Assembly: GCF_026191915.1 (NCBI RefSeq)
Contig: NZ_JAIMBY010000002.1
Coordinates: 186,001-250,000 of the forward strand
Origin: Acidiphilium sp. PA
GTDB taxonomy: Bacteria; Pseudomonadota; Alphaproteobacteria; Acetobacterales; Acetobacteraceae
Length of the DNA stretch: 64,000 bases
Reading direction: 5' to 3'
The position numbers and the translations under genes were made by a program. This document shows, one piece after another, positions 35,693 through 44,045 of this stretch (position 1 is the first letter of the stretch; every line of letters starts with the position of its first letter). The notes beneath the pieces are model-generated. The model saw only the letters and a list, made by a program, of their open reading frames with translations. It made no database searches and had not been told where the DNA came from.

Positions 35693-36296
35693 TTTCAGCT
35701 ATGAGCGGCGCTGCGGCGGGATCGTGGCAGGGGTGGACGAGGTCGGCCGCGGACCGCTGGCCGGCCCGGTGCTGGCGGCCGCGGCAATCCTGCCGCTCGA
35801 TATCGACGCGACGATCATGCGGCTGATCGATGATTCCAAACGATTATCGGCCGCGCGGCGGGCCGTGGCGCTGGCCGCGCTGATCGACTGCGGCGCCGTG
35901 ATCGCGCTGGGCGCCGCCTCCGTTGCCGAGATTGCGCGGCTGAATATTCTGCAGGCGAGCCTACTCGCGATGCGCCGGGCGGTTGCCCGCCTGACGGTGC
36001 GGCCCGACCACGTGCTGGTCGATGGCAACATGGTACCGTCACTGCCGATGAATTGTTCGGCGCTGGTCGGTGGTGATGGTATTTCACTCTCGATCGCCGC
36101 GGCTTCGATCGCGGCAAAACTCGCGCGCGATCAGCTGATGGTGCGGCTCGATCGGCGCTATCCGGGTTATGGCTGGGCGCAAAACGCCGGCTATGGCACG
36201 CAGGTCCATCGTGCCGCCATCGTGTCACGCGGTATCACGGCACATCACCGTTGCGGGTTCGGCCCGCTGCTGCGTGATATCGCAAGGCCGGTTTAG
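35685..36296 (+). CDS. rnhB: Ribonuclease HII
   Basis: Cleaves RNA in RNA-DNA hybrids and excises single ribonucleotides from DNA. Start at 35685 (MPDFSYERR) gives 203 residues. The catalytic motif is [14 protein letters not shown] (Asp18 and Glu19), with DDSKRLSA and [16 protein letters not shown] in the usual places. The start overlaps the small-subunit gene by 8 nt, so it is probably translated from the same message. It converges with the small gene downstream, and the stop codons overlap by two bases. Confidence 0.95.
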   Translation: MPDFSYERRCGGIVAGVDEVGRGPLAGPVLAAAAILPLDIDATIMRLIDDSKRLSAARRAVALAALIDCGAVIALGAASVAEIARLNILQASLLAMRRAVARLTVRPDHVLVDGNMVPSLPMNCSALVGGDGISLSIAAASIAAKLARDQLMVRLDRRYPGYGWAQNAGYGTQVHRAAIVSRGITAHHRCGFGPLLRDIARPV

Positions 36297-36598
36297 GCGT
36301 ATTTCTGCTCGGGATGCCGCAGGTGCCAAAGCCGTTCATGCGCGGCCACCAGGCTCTCGATGCTCTTACGCCGGTTCGCATCGCTGTTAGGGCTGCGGCG
36401 CGTCAGCATGTGCTCGAGAATGACCAGCAACTGCTCGGCGATTTCGTAATCGTCCTGATCGCATGCATGATGAAACGCGATCAATATTTTATCGGACAGG
36501 CGCCGGCTATACCGTGACTGGGTTTTATCAGCCTTCACGACATCGTCGGCAAACTGGTCGATGGTATCCTCATCTGTCACTGCGGGCATTCCGATCAA
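36293..36598 (-). CDS. Small conserved-type hypothetical protein
   Basis: A 101-residue soluble, charged protein rich in helix formers. [20 protein letters not shown] and [11 protein letters not shown] suggest two or three alpha helices with a repeated heptad-like spacing. No catalytic motif is visible and the family is not recognised. It appears real: the start is followed by a coding-like composition and its stop exactly meets that of rnhB (overlap TTTAG). The 279-bp region upstream is A/T-rich and should hold its promoter. Confidence 0.6.
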   Translation of the reverse strand: MIGMPAVTDEDTIDQFADDVVKADKTQSRYSRRLSDKILIAFHHACDQDDYEIAEQLLVILEHMLTRRSPNSDANRRKSIESLVAAHERLWHLRHPEQKYA

Positions 36599-36809
36599 AA
36601 GATGAACTGGAAGTCATCTTACCGGTTTTCTAACATTTGGCTATGCTCAAACACGTCTATTGCCAACAAAAAACGTCATACAAACGATTAGTGTTGTACG
36701 CAAAACGCAGTTCTCGCCGGTTTCTTATTTTTGAAATTGTTGGTTGGCGATATAGAGCCACACTCTCTCATTTTTGACAAGTCCTCATTCGCGCTGTGCG
36801 AATAATCCC

Positions 36810-36832
36810 GTGCGCGGGGTCGAACCGCGCAC
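36810..36832 (-). other. T-arm-like hairpin near the 3' end of nrdB
   Basis: A perfect 8-bp stem (GTGCGCGG / CCGCGCAC) encloses a 7-nt loop. Read on the minus strand the loop is TTCGACC, the pattern of a tRNA T-loop. A 6-bp outer pair (TCCCGT at 36806-36811 and ACGGGA at 36846-36851) is close by. No D-arm or anticodon arm is seen. It is 46 nt beyond the nrdB stop codon, so a terminator or RNA-end structure is the simplest reading; a tRNA-derived remnant is the alternative. The rest of 36599-36877 has no recognised gene. Confidence 0.4.
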
Positions 36833-36877
36833 GCGACCATTTGCAACGGGACCGGATTCGGCTTTGGTAATGATCAA

Positions 36878-37933
36878 TCAGACCGCAACGATCAGCGGTG
36901 GTTCAGGCGAGGTGAACACGAAATCCGAAAAGGCTTCCTCCCATGAACCCGTGGTAGACGCCTTGCTGTATTCGGTCGCACGGTTCTCGAAGAAATTGGC
37001 ATGCTCCACCGCGTTCAGCATTTCATCGAGCCAGGGAAGCGGGTTTTTCTCGACATGGAACAACGGGTCGAGGCCAAGCTGCTGCAAGCGACGATCGGCG
37101 ATGAAACGGATATAGCGCTTCACCTCGGCCGCATTGATACCCTCGATCGCGCCGAATTCGAACGCGAGATCGATGAACGCATCCTCGTGATCGACAATGG
37201 TGGCGCAGGTCAGATAGAGCTCGCGGCGTAGCTCCTCGGTCCAGATTTCGGGGTTTTCCGAGATGAAGGTGCGGAACAGCCGGATGATCGACAGGCAATG
37301 CAGGCTTTCGTCGCGCACCGACCAGGAAATGATCTGGCCCATGCCCTTCATTTTGTTGAATCGCGGGAAATTCAGCAGGATCGCGAATGAGGCGAACAAC
37401 TGCAAGCCTTCGGTAAAGGCGCCGAACGCCGCGAGGGTCTTGGCGATTTCATGTTTGTTATCCACCCGGAAGCCGTGCATGTAGTCATATTTGTCCTTCA
37501 TTTCCTTGTATTTCATGAAGGCGGAATATTCGAGCTCTGGCATGCCCACGGTATCGAGCAGATGCGAGTAGGCGGCGATATGCACCGTCTCTATGTTAGA
37601 GAAGGCCGAGAGCATCATCAGCACTTCGGTCGGTTTGAAGACCTGGCTGTAGTGCTTCATGTAGCAATTATTCACCTCGACATCCGCCTGGGTGAAGAAG
37701 CGGAAAATCTGGGTGAGCAGGTTGCGTTCGGCGGCCGTCAGGTTCTTGTGCCAATCCTTGACGTCATCGGCCAGAGGCACCTCCTCCGGCAGCCAATGCA
37801 CGCGCTGCTGGGTCAGCCACGCCTCGTAGGCCCATGGATAGCGGAACGGCTTGTAGACCGGGTTCTCGGTCAGCAGGTCGAACTTGGTCGGCAGGACAAT
37901 CGGGGTCGGCGGCGGCGTGATGATGGCGGACAT
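36878..37933 (-). CDS. nrdB: Ribonucleoside-diphosphate reductase, beta (small) subunit, class I
   Basis: Iron protein (351 residues) that forms the tyrosyl radical used to reduce ribonucleotides. Metal ligands are visible: Asp84, Glu115 and His118 in FSNIETVHIAAYSH, with the radical Tyr122 in the same segment, then Glu in AFTEGLQLF and the Glu/His pair of WSVRDESLHCLSI. The C-terminus (FTSPEPPLIVAV) should dock on the NrdA large subunit, which is not in this window. Two NrdR-like boxes upstream suggest repression by NrdR. Confidence 0.94.
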   Translation of the reverse strand: MSAIITPPPTPIVLPTKFDLLTENPVYKPFRYPWAYEAWLTQQRVHWLPEEVPLADDVKDWHKNLTAAERNLLTQIFRFFTQADVEVNNCYMKHYSQVFKPTEVLMMLSAFSNIETVHIAAYSHLLDTVGMPELEYSAFMKYKEMKDKYDYMHGFRVDNKHEIAKTLAAFGAFTEGLQLFASFAILLNFPRFNKMKGMGQIISWSVRDESLHCLSIIRLFRTFISENPEIWTEELRRELYLTCATIVDHEDAFIDLAFEFGAIEGINAAEVKRYIRFIADRRLQQLGLDPLFHVEKNPLPWLDEMLNAVEHANFFENRATEYSKASTTGSWEEAFSDFVFTSPEPPLIVAV

Positions 37934-38118
37934 GCGGTGATCCTTTGAGGCAAAGCGAGGTCAAGGCGGAGCAAGTACCTCCGCTTCATCGTGCGGCGCA
38001 CGGCTGAGCGGATGGACGGTCCCGGACCGCGCTGGTTTTGATGATCGACTCTATGCCTGTCTTATGAACCGGTACGGGCGGTTGGGCAATCGCATTTTTC
38101 GGCCCGAATCCGATTTCG

Positions 38119-38134
38119 CCACTACATCTGCGCG
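38119..38134 (-). promoter_or_regulatory. NrdR-like box 1 upstream of nrdB
   Basis: The sequence CCACTACATCTGCGCG resembles the NrdR consensus (acaCwAtATaTwGtgt). It starts 31 bp from an equivalent start at 38150. Tandem boxes about three helix turns apart are the usual arrangement for NrdR control of ribonucleotide reductase genes. It is 186 bp upstream of the nrdB start. The second half of the palindrome is degenerate. The intervening 37934-38236 region contains no other recognised element. Confidence 0.5.
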
Positions 38135-38149
38135 CAACGCGGGGCGAGG

Positions 38150-38165
38150 CCACTATATGTTGACG
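38150..38165 (-). promoter_or_regulatory. NrdR-like box 2 upstream of nrdB
   Basis: The sequence CCACTATATGTTGACG matches the left half of the NrdR consensus closely (CACTATAT, positions 2-9). It is spaced 31 bp from box 1. Its core could also serve as part of a -10 element. A divergent small gene (start 38237) lies 70 bp away, so the site could act on either side. Confidence 0.55.
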
Positions 38166-38236
38166 CGTATGCCGCCTCGAGCCGCGATCCGATTGACAGC
38201 CCCGCCAAGCCCGTCGAGACTCGCGGGTGAAACAAG

Positions 38237-38524
38237 ATGGACGGATGCACGATGACCGATGAACCGCAGAAACACGCCGAAACCCTGATCCGGACGTTGC
38301 GGGACAAGAACCACCCCGAACACGCGGCGCGTTTCGCCGATGTGCTGTCCGGCAATCTGGTGGGCGCGGCGCTGCTCTCGGCCCTGCGCGAGTTGAGCGA
38401 TACGCTGATGGCCGGGGTCGAGGCGCTCGATCCTTCAGCCGTGGTCGCGCTGGAAGATTTCCGCCTGTCGGTGGACCGCCATCTAACCTCGGGCCGCGCC
38501 GATGAGCCACCGGCCAATCGCTGA
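38237..38524 (+). CDS. Hypothetical protein, small and soluble
   Basis: A 95-residue protein (90 if translation begins at 38252). It is charged and helical, with SGNLVGAALLSALRELSDTL and DFRLSVDRHLTSG segments. No motif was recognised. It is divergent from nrdB, and its stop codon abuts that of the thiol oxidoreductase gene. Coding composition is consistent with neighbours, but the ribosome site is weak. The family is unknown to me. Confidence 0.5.
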   Translation: MDGCTMTDEPQKHAETLIRTLRDKNHPEHAARFADVLSGNLVGAALLSALRELSDTLMAGVEALDPSAVVALEDFRLSVDRHLTSGRADEPPANR

Positions 38525-39220
38525 TCAGGATTTATGGCTCGCGGTGGCTCCTTGGTCGTTCCCGGCCTGACGCTGCTGCTGCTCTGCCCGATCGACGGTT
38601 TTGACCAGATCGGCATAACTGATTGAGCCGATGATGCGCTGGTGGCCGATGTACCAGCTCGGCACATATTTCAAGCCAAGCCCATGGCCGCGCGCCAGAT
38701 TGGCCGCGAGGCGGGCGGCCACGGCCGGACCGTTCATCGCTGCCTGCAGGCTCGGCCAGTCGATCCCGGCGGTTCTGGCATCCGCCTTGAGGATCGCCAT
38801 GGTGGGCTTGCGCTTCTGACGCATCAGAATATGACGCAGCGCCCGATATTTGTGTTGCAGCGCCGCTGCGAACAGCGCCCTGGTGCCGAGCACGCTGGGT
38901 TTGCCGAGAATCGGGTAGTCGACCGGCACATAGCGGAAATCATGATCCGACTGCATCAGCCGGTTGAACCGCAGGTTCATCCGCCGGCAGGGCGGACAGC
39001 GGATATCGTAGAAATCCGTGATCGTGACGGCGGCGTTGGGGTTGCCGAACACCGGATCGCCTGTGCGGATCAGGCTGGCCGCGGTGAACGGGGTGTGGAT
39101 GACCGGCGGATTGGCATCGCTCGCCGGTTTCGGTTTTGGTCGATGCAGCATGACCACCAGAACGGCAGCAACGGCGACGGCGCCCACGGCGAACAGTGCG
39201 GATTTAATCCGGCTTGTCAT
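38525..39220 (-). CDS. DsbA-family thiol:disulfide oxidoreductase
   Basis: A 231-residue protein with an N-terminal membrane anchor (about residues 7-24, SALFAVGAVAVAAVLVVML), so the catalytic domain should be periplasmic. The active site is RCPPC at residues 74-78 in a thioredoxin fold. A cis-Pro region lies at KYVPSWYIG, where most DsbA proteins read TPT. Conserved blocks YDIRCPPCRRMN and AALQHKYRALRHILM support the DsbA/DsbG side of the family. It would form or correct disulfides in exported proteins. Confidence 0.85.
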   Translation of the reverse strand: MTSRIKSALFAVGAVAVAAVLVVMLHRPKPKPASDANPPVIHTPFTAASLIRTGDPVFGNPNAAVTITDFYDIRCPPCRRMNLRFNRLMQSDHDFRYVPVDYPILGKPSVLGTRALFAAALQHKYRALRHILMRQKRKPTMAILKADARTAGIDWPSLQAAMNGPAVAARLAANLARGHGLGLKYVPSWYIGHQRIIGSISYADLVKTVDRAEQQQRQAGNDQGATASHKS

Positions 39221-39506
39221 ACTCCTCCGTTACCTGGTTCGGCAAAACGGTCAAGCAGAATCACGCCGCACGCGTCAAAAGCTCGGCCTGGCAACTCGAC
39301 TGCCCATACATATCCCGAACCTCCTTACATTTCACGTTGCTAGCGACTCAATCACAAGCCAGTCAGATGCCTCTGGAACCTTCTTTGGTTCGATCGTTCA
39401 CACAAATTTCTTTGATGGCTACGCTCAAATTATCGCGAATGTTATGACGTCTCTTTCCCCTCCCTGTTTGCGGCACAGTCGTCGATTTCCTCTCCCCATG
39501 TCTTGA
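39221..39506. other. Non-coding region, nothing recognised
   Basis: The 286 bp between the DsbA-like gene and corC contain no plausible gene on either strand and no clear hairpin. The base composition is somewhat lower in GC than the surrounding genes. A promoter for the DsbA-like gene should lie near 39221-39300, but no confident -35/-10 pair was seen. Confidence 0.4.
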
Positions 39507-40367
39507 TCACACCGCGGGCGGCGGTGTGATCTGGCGGGCGCGGAGGCGGCGGATGCGGCGAGCGTCAGCGTCGAGAACCAGAAATTCCAGGCCTGAGGGG
39601 TGGCGGAGAATTTCGCCGCGGGTAGGGACGCGGCCGGCGAGGGTGAAGACCAGGCCGCCCACGGTGTCGAGGTCGGTTTCGCGTTCTTCCTCGGTCAGGA
39701 TGTCGCCGTAGCGAGCGATGAAATCTTCGATGGGGAGGCGGGCGTTGAGGTCGATGCTGCCGTCTTCGCGTTCGGTGATCATCGGGCCTTCGATTTCGTC
39801 GTGTTCGTCATCGATGTCGCCGACGATGGTTTCGACCAGATCCTCAATGGTGACGAGGCCGTCGACGCCGCCGTATTCGTCGATCACCAGGGCGAGGTGG
39901 ATGCGGCGTTGGCGCATCTGCAGCAGGAGGTCGAGCACCGGGATTTGCGGGGCGACCATCAGCGGCTTGCGCAGGATGGCGCGCAGGTTGAAGGCTTCGG
40001 GTTTACCCGTGTAGCCAAGTACGTCCTTGACGTGGACCATGCCGAGGATGTCATCGAGATGCTCGCCGAATACGGGCATGCGGGAGTGGCCTTCGCGGCG
40101 CATCTGGTCGATCGCCTGATCGAGCGTGACGTCGGCACGCATGGCGATGATGTCGGCGCGCGGGATCATGACGTCGTCGGCGGAGAAGCCGCGCAGGCGC
40201 AGCACATTGGCGATCAGGGCGCGTTCCTGACGGTCGAGCCCGGTGCCGCCGCCGTCTTCGGCGTCGATTTCGGCGTTGGCTTCTTCCATGAGTTCGCCGA
40301 TCTGCTGGCGCAGATCGGGCTGGTCGCGGATTTTGTGGAGGAGTTTGGTGAACCAGCTACCACTCAT
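39507..40367 (-). CDS. corC: CBS-domain protein of the CorC/HlyC family
   Basis: Start set at 40367 because it overlaps the ybeY stop as ATGA; 286 residues. The protein has paired CBS domains (about 75-200), including DVMIPRADIIAMRADVTLDQ and the DEYGGVDGLVTIEDLVE signature of the second CBS unit. The C-terminal CorC domain is around DTVGGLVFTLAGRVPTRGE. It is thought to help control Mg2+/Co2+ transport or to act in envelope homeostasis. It closes the miaB-phoH-ybeY-corC operon. Confidence 0.9.
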   Translation of the reverse strand: MSGSWFTKLLHKIRDQPDLRQQIGELMEEANAEIDAEDGGGTGLDRQERALIANVLRLRGFSADDVMIPRADIIAMRADVTLDQAIDQMRREGHSRMPVFGEHLDDILGMVHVKDVLGYTGKPEAFNLRAILRKPLMVAPQIPVLDLLLQMRQRRIHLALVIDEYGGVDGLVTIEDLVETIVGDIDDEHDEIEGPMITEREDGSIDLNARLPIEDFIARYGDILTEEERETDLDTVGGLVFTLAGRVPTRGEILRHPSGLEFLVLDADARRIRRLRARQITPPPAV

Positions 40368-40825
40368 GACTGGTGCTTCCACGGATTCGGAACCCGGAGT
40401 TTGGCGAGCAGGCGGGATTCCAGCCGTTCCATGCGGCGGGCTTCGCCGGCGGTATGGTGGTCTTCGCCGGCGAGGTGCAGCGCGCCGTGGATGACCAGAT
40501 GGGCGAGGTGGTGGGCGGGGCGGCGGTTTGCGGCGGCCGCTTCGCGCAGGACGACGCCGAGGGCGAGAATGATTTCCGGCGGTGTTTCGTAGGTCAGGAC
40601 GTTGGTGGGTTTGTTGCGGCCCCGGTCGCGCGTGTTGAGGCGTTTGACGGTGGCATCGTCCGCGAGGACGACCGTCGGGTGACGGCCGGCGATGGTGAGG
40701 GCGCGGGCGATCAGGCGCTCGGGTGCTTTGACGTGGCGGTGCCAGCCCGGGTTGGCGATGATGATCTCCCCCCGCGCCGGTGGACCGGCGAGGGGGCGCT
40801 TACTGTAAGGTTCGGAAGGCTCCAT
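40364..40825 (-). CDS. ybeY: Endoribonuclease YbeY, 16S rRNA maturation factor
   Basis: A 153-residue metal-dependent RNase. The zinc motif H-x3-H-x5-H is HGALHLAGEDHH near residue 115. A TNVLTYETPPEIILALGVV segment is typical. It trims the 3' end of 16S rRNA and takes part in ribosome quality control. It overlaps phoH by 1 nt (TGATG) and corC by 4 nt (ATGA), so expression is coupled in the operon. Confidence 0.93.
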   Translation of the reverse strand: MEPSEPYSKRPLAGPPARGEIIIANPGWHRHVKAPERLIARALTIAGRHPTVVLADDATVKRLNTRDRGRNKPTNVLTYETPPEIILALGVVLREAAAANRRPAHHLAHLVIHGALHLAGEDHHTAGEARRMERLESRLLAKLRVPNPWKHQS

Positions 40826-41823
40826 CAGCGACCGCGTTCGCGCTCCTGCTGGGCGGTCATGCGCTGGCCGTAGGCTTCGACGATGCGGGCGACCAGGGGG
40901 TGACGCACGACATCGCCCACGCCGAAGCGGGCGATGCCGATGCCGGGGACACCTTCGAGTGTGTCCAGCGCATCGGCGAGGCCGGAGCGTGCGCCGGTGG
41001 GCAGGTCGATCTGCGAGAGGTCGCCGGTGATGACCATGCGGGTGCCTTCGCCCATGCGGGTGAGGAACATTTTCATCTGCACGGGGGTGGTGTTCTGGGC
41101 TTCATCGAGGATGACGAAGGCGTGGGCGAGGGTCCGGCCGCGCATGAAGGCAAGGGGAGCGATTTCGATTTCGCCGGCGGCCATGCGGCGGGTCATGAGG
41201 TCGCCGGGCAGGAGGTCTTGCAGCGCATCGTACAGCGGGCGGAGGTAGGGGTCGACCTTTTCCTTCATGTCGCCGGGCAGGAAGCCGAGGCGTTCGCCGG
41301 CCTCGACGGCGGGGCGGGAAAGCACGATGCGGTCGACGCGCCCGGAGATCAGCATGGCGACGGCCTGTGCGACGGCGAGATAGGTCTTGCCGGTGCCGGC
41401 CGGGCCGATGGCGAAGACCATTTCATGCTTGGCGAGCAGTTCGATATAGCCGGTCTGGCCCGGGCTGCGCGGACCGACCGCACCCTTGCGGGTGCGGATG
41501 GCCGGCAGGTCGGACAGCGGCAAGCGGGGATCACTGGCGGGGTCGACCAGGCGGGCGGCGGCATCGACCTCGGCGGCGTCGATCGCCTCGCCGCGGATGA
41601 GACGCTGGTAGAGCGAGGAGAGCGCGATTTCGGCGGCTTCAACCTTGCTGGCTTCGCCCGAAATCGAAACGCGGTTGCCGCGGCAGGCGACGCGGACGCC
41701 GAGTCGCTGCTCGATACGGGCGAGGTTGCGGTCGTGGTCGCCTACAAGAACGGACAACAACCCATTGTTGTTGAAGGTTAAAGTGCGGGATAGCGAAGCC
41801 TGGGGCGCAAGGATCTGGCTCAA
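40825..41823 (-). CDS. PhoH-like ATPase (YbeZ)
   Basis: A 332-residue cytoplasmic P-loop ATPase. Walker A is [15 protein letters not shown], and Walker B is in [21 protein letters not shown], followed by [18 protein letters not shown]. This is the PhoH family member paired with YbeY in RNA metabolism. An N-terminal region of about 100 residues has a KH-like fold. The gene overlaps miaB by 4 nt (ATGA) and ybeY by 1 nt. Confidence 0.92.
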   Translation of the reverse strand: MSQILAPQASLSRTLTFNNNGLLSVLVGDHDRNLARIEQRLGVRVACRGNRVSISGEASKVEAAEIALSSLYQRLIRGEAIDAAEVDAAARLVDPASDPRLPLSDLPAIRTRKGAVGPRSPGQTGYIELLAKHEMVFAIGPAGTGKTYLAVAQAVAMLISGRVDRIVLSRPAVEAGERLGFLPGDMKEKVDPYLRPLYDALQDLLPGDLMTRRMAAGEIEIAPLAFMRGRTLAHAFVILDEAQNTTPVQMKMFLTRMGEGTRMVITGDLSQIDLPTGARSGLADALDTLEGVPGIGIARFGVGDVVRHPLVARIVEAYGQRMTAQQERERGR

Positions 41824-43193
41824 GCTGCGATTTGCTCCTGATTAAGTGTAGCCATGAGGGAGTTGGGGTTGGCGGATGTGATTGTCACGGGATGGATGCT
41901 GCCTTGGGCGAGATTGGCGTGTTCGACCACGACGGGTTGCAGATAGGGCGAGCGGCCGGCGATCTGGCCGGGGTGACGGCCGGGGCCGGTGAACAGGACA
42001 TCGAATTGTTTGCCGACCTGGGCCCGGTTGAATGCGTGCTGCTGGTTGCGCAGCACGTCCTGCAATTCCATCAGGCGGGCGTGGGCGAGCGGGGCGGGAA
42101 CCTGGTTGGGCGCGTCGGCCGCCGGGGTGCCGGGCCGACGGGAATAGGTGAAGCTGTAGGCGAGTGCGAACTCAATCTCGCGCACGAGTTCCATGGTGGC
42201 CGCGAAATCGGCATCGGTCTCGCCGGGGAAGCCGATGATGAAATCGGACGAGAAGGCGATATCGGGGCGCGCGGTGCGGAGTTTGTCGACGATGCGGCGG
42301 AAATCGTCGGCGGTATGGCGGCGGTTCATCGCGGCGAGAATGGCATCGGCGCCGGATTGCACGGGCAGATGCAGGAAGGGCATGAGCTTGGGGTTGGTGC
42401 GATGGGCCTCGATCAGATCGTCGCTCATGTCGCGCGGGTGGGAGGTGGTGTAGCGCAGGCGGGCGAGGTCGGGCAGGTCGGCCAGTGTTGCGAGCAGGCG
42501 GGAGAGCGGCCAGATTTTGCCATCCAGGCCTTCGCCGTGCCAGGCGTTGACGTTCTGGCCGAGCAGGGCGATTTCGCGGGCGCCCCCCGCAACCAGGCGC
42601 CGGGCTTCGGCGACTATGGCAGCGGCGGGGCGGCTGGCTTCCGCACCGCGGGTGTAGGGGACGACGCAGAAGGTGCAGAATTTGTCGCAACCTTCCTGGA
42701 TCGCGAGGTTGGCGATCGCACCCTGGCTCGACTGGGCTTCCGGCAGGAAGTCGAATTTCTGCGCGGCGGGGAAATCGGTATCGATCACCGCCGCGTGTTT
42801 CGCTTCGACCGCGGCGATCAGTTCGGGGAGTTTGTGGTAGGCCTGCGAGCCGACCACGAGATCGACATAGGGGGCGCGGCGAAGGATTTCAGCACCTTCC
42901 GCCTGGGCAACGCAGCCGGCGACGGCGATCATCATCCGGCCGTTGCGGGCGTCTTTCACCGCGCGGAGGCGGCCGAGAGCGGAGAACAGCTTGTCGGCGG
43001 CGCGTTCGCGGATGTGGCAGGTGTTGAAGATCACCAGGTCGGCATCGTCGGTCGTGACTTCGCGGTATCCCAGCGGGCGCAACAGATCGGCCATCCGAAG
43101 ACTATCGTAGGCGTTCATCTGGCAGCCCCAGGTGACGATATGGAGCGTGCGCAAATTCTGGTCGGTCGCGGCGGTCGGGGTGGTTTCGGTCAT
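41820..43193 (-). CDS. miaB: tRNA-2-methylthio-N6-dimethylallyladenosine synthase
   Basis: Radical-SAM methylthiotransferase that modifies A37 of certain tRNAs. It is 457 residues long. The N-terminal UPF0004 domain has [11 protein letters not shown] and NTCHIRERA. The radical-SAM triad is [15 protein letters not shown]. The C-terminal TRAM domain covers roughly the last 70 residues. First gene of the miaB-phoH-ybeY-corC operon. A candidate promoter lies about 100 bp upstream. Confidence 0.95.
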   Translation of the reverse strand: MTETTPTAATDQNLRTLHIVTWGCQMNAYDSLRMADLLRPLGYREVTTDDADLVIFNTCHIRERAADKLFSALGRLRAVKDARNGRMMIAVAGCVAQAEGAEILRRAPYVDLVVGSQAYHKLPELIAAVEAKHAAVIDTDFPAAQKFDFLPEAQSSQGAIANLAIQEGCDKFCTFCVVPYTRGAEASRPAAAIVAEARRLVAGGAREIALLGQNVNAWHGEGLDGKIWPLSRLLATLADLPDLARLRYTTSHPRDMSDDLIEAHRTNPKLMPFLHLPVQSGADAILAAMNRRHTADDFRRIVDKLRTARPDIAFSSDFIIGFPGETDADFAATMELVREIEFALAYSFTYSRRPGTPAADAPNQVPAPLAHARLMELQDVLRNQQHAFNRAQVGKQFDVLFTGPGRHPGQIAGRSPYLQPVVVEHANLAQGSIHPVTITSANPNSLMATLNQEQIAA

Positions 43194-43290
43194 TCCTGAT
43201 CATCCGGGCGTGTCATCCGCCCGTGGATGTGCCGAGTAACCGGTGCGGTCAAGCGCGCGGAGATGATACCAGTCCCGTTTTCATATCATT

Positions 43291-43321
43291 TATATCGCAG
43301 ATATTGCCTAGAGTCTGTCAA
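43291..43321 (-). promoter_or_regulatory. Candidate promoter for the miaB operon
   Basis: Read on the minus strand, TTGACA (43321-43316) is followed after 19 nt by GATATA (43296-43291). The -35 hexamer matches the sigma70 consensus exactly, while the spacing is longer than ideal. It would give a leader of about 90 nt before the miaB start at 43193. The region is more A/T-rich than its surroundings. The -10 register is uncertain. Confidence 0.4.
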
Positions 43322-43400
43322 GCGGTTTCCTGCGACAGGATCATGACACAAGGCGGCACCACGGCGGAGGGAGCGCCGCTGGCCTGGCTGCCTCTGTGCC

Positions 43401-44045
43401 TCACGACAACACTCCGCGTTTTTCGGCGGCGCGGCCGTACAGGAAGGTCCATAGCATCAGCAGGCCGATGGTTGCGTATCCGACGATTGGCCCGATGATC
43501 AGGAATCGTCCGACCGGCAGCGAGAAAACCAGCACGCTGCGCACCGCCGTTTCCGCGATGAAGCCGATGCCCCACACCAGGGTCATCACGCCCATCATGC
43601 GGCGGAAGGCGGGATCGTCCTTATAGGTCTCGAATTCGGCGCTGTCTTCGGCCGATTGCCGTTTCAGGCTGGCGCTTGCCAGCACGTACATCAGGGGCCG
43701 GCCGATGATGGCCGAGCCCACGAACACGATGCCGATCAACCCGGTGATCAGCGATTCCCGCATCAGCAGCAATTTCGGCGATCCGCCGAGCGCGAAGCCG
43801 AGCAGTGAAAGCCCGATGCCGCCCAGCACCATCACCGAAATTGCGTCCACCCGCCGCTTGCGTGCGAACTCCACCAGGCTCCACGCCATCGGCGGCGCGG
43901 CCGAGGCCATGATGGCGTGGATCTCGCCGACATGGGGTTTCGCCACCCGATACACGATCCAGGGCAGCAGGAAGTTGAAGACGAGTTCCAGCCCCAGCAT
44001 CACGCGTTTGCGGGTGATCAGCGGCGATTTCGGTTCGGTCGTCAT
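43401..44045 (-). CDS. VC0807-type membrane protein
   Basis: A 214-residue protein with about six membrane spans. LELVFNFLLPWIVYRVA opens the first span, and a conserved AAPPMAWSLVEFARKRRVDAIS connector follows. This is the layout of the VC0807/intracellular septation-like family of unknown function. A soluble loop near residues 130-150 is acidic (SAEDSAEFETYKDDPAFRR). The start overlaps the S9 peptidase stop (ATGA), so the two are co-translated. The family has no assigned biochemistry. Confidence 0.7.
   Translation of the reverse strand: MTTEPKSPLITRKRVMLGLELVFNFLLPWIVYRVAKPHVGEIHAIMASAAPPMAWSLVEFARKRRVDAISVMVLGGIGLSLLGFALGGSPKLLLMRESLITGLIGIVFVGSAIIGRPLMYVLASASLKRQSAEDSAEFETYKDDPAFRRMMGVMTLVWGIGFIAETAVRSVLVFSLPVGRFLIIGPIVGYATIGLLMLWTFLYGRAAEKRGVLS

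Noticed and set aside
36710-36724. LexA-like half match GTTC-N7-TTTC near the small gene at 36.3-36.6 kb
   Set aside because: One half-site has a mismatch and there is no second line of support. A genome scan would give many such near-matches by chance.
36640-36780. A possible tmRNA (ssrA) near the T-arm-like hairpin
   Set aside because: No tag-peptide reading frame and no matching second acceptor strand were found at a sensible distance on either strand.
39018-39506. A 162-residue plus-strand frame past the DsbA-like gene
   Set aside because: Half of it is antisense to the DsbA-like gene and the remainder has no coding character or ribosome site.
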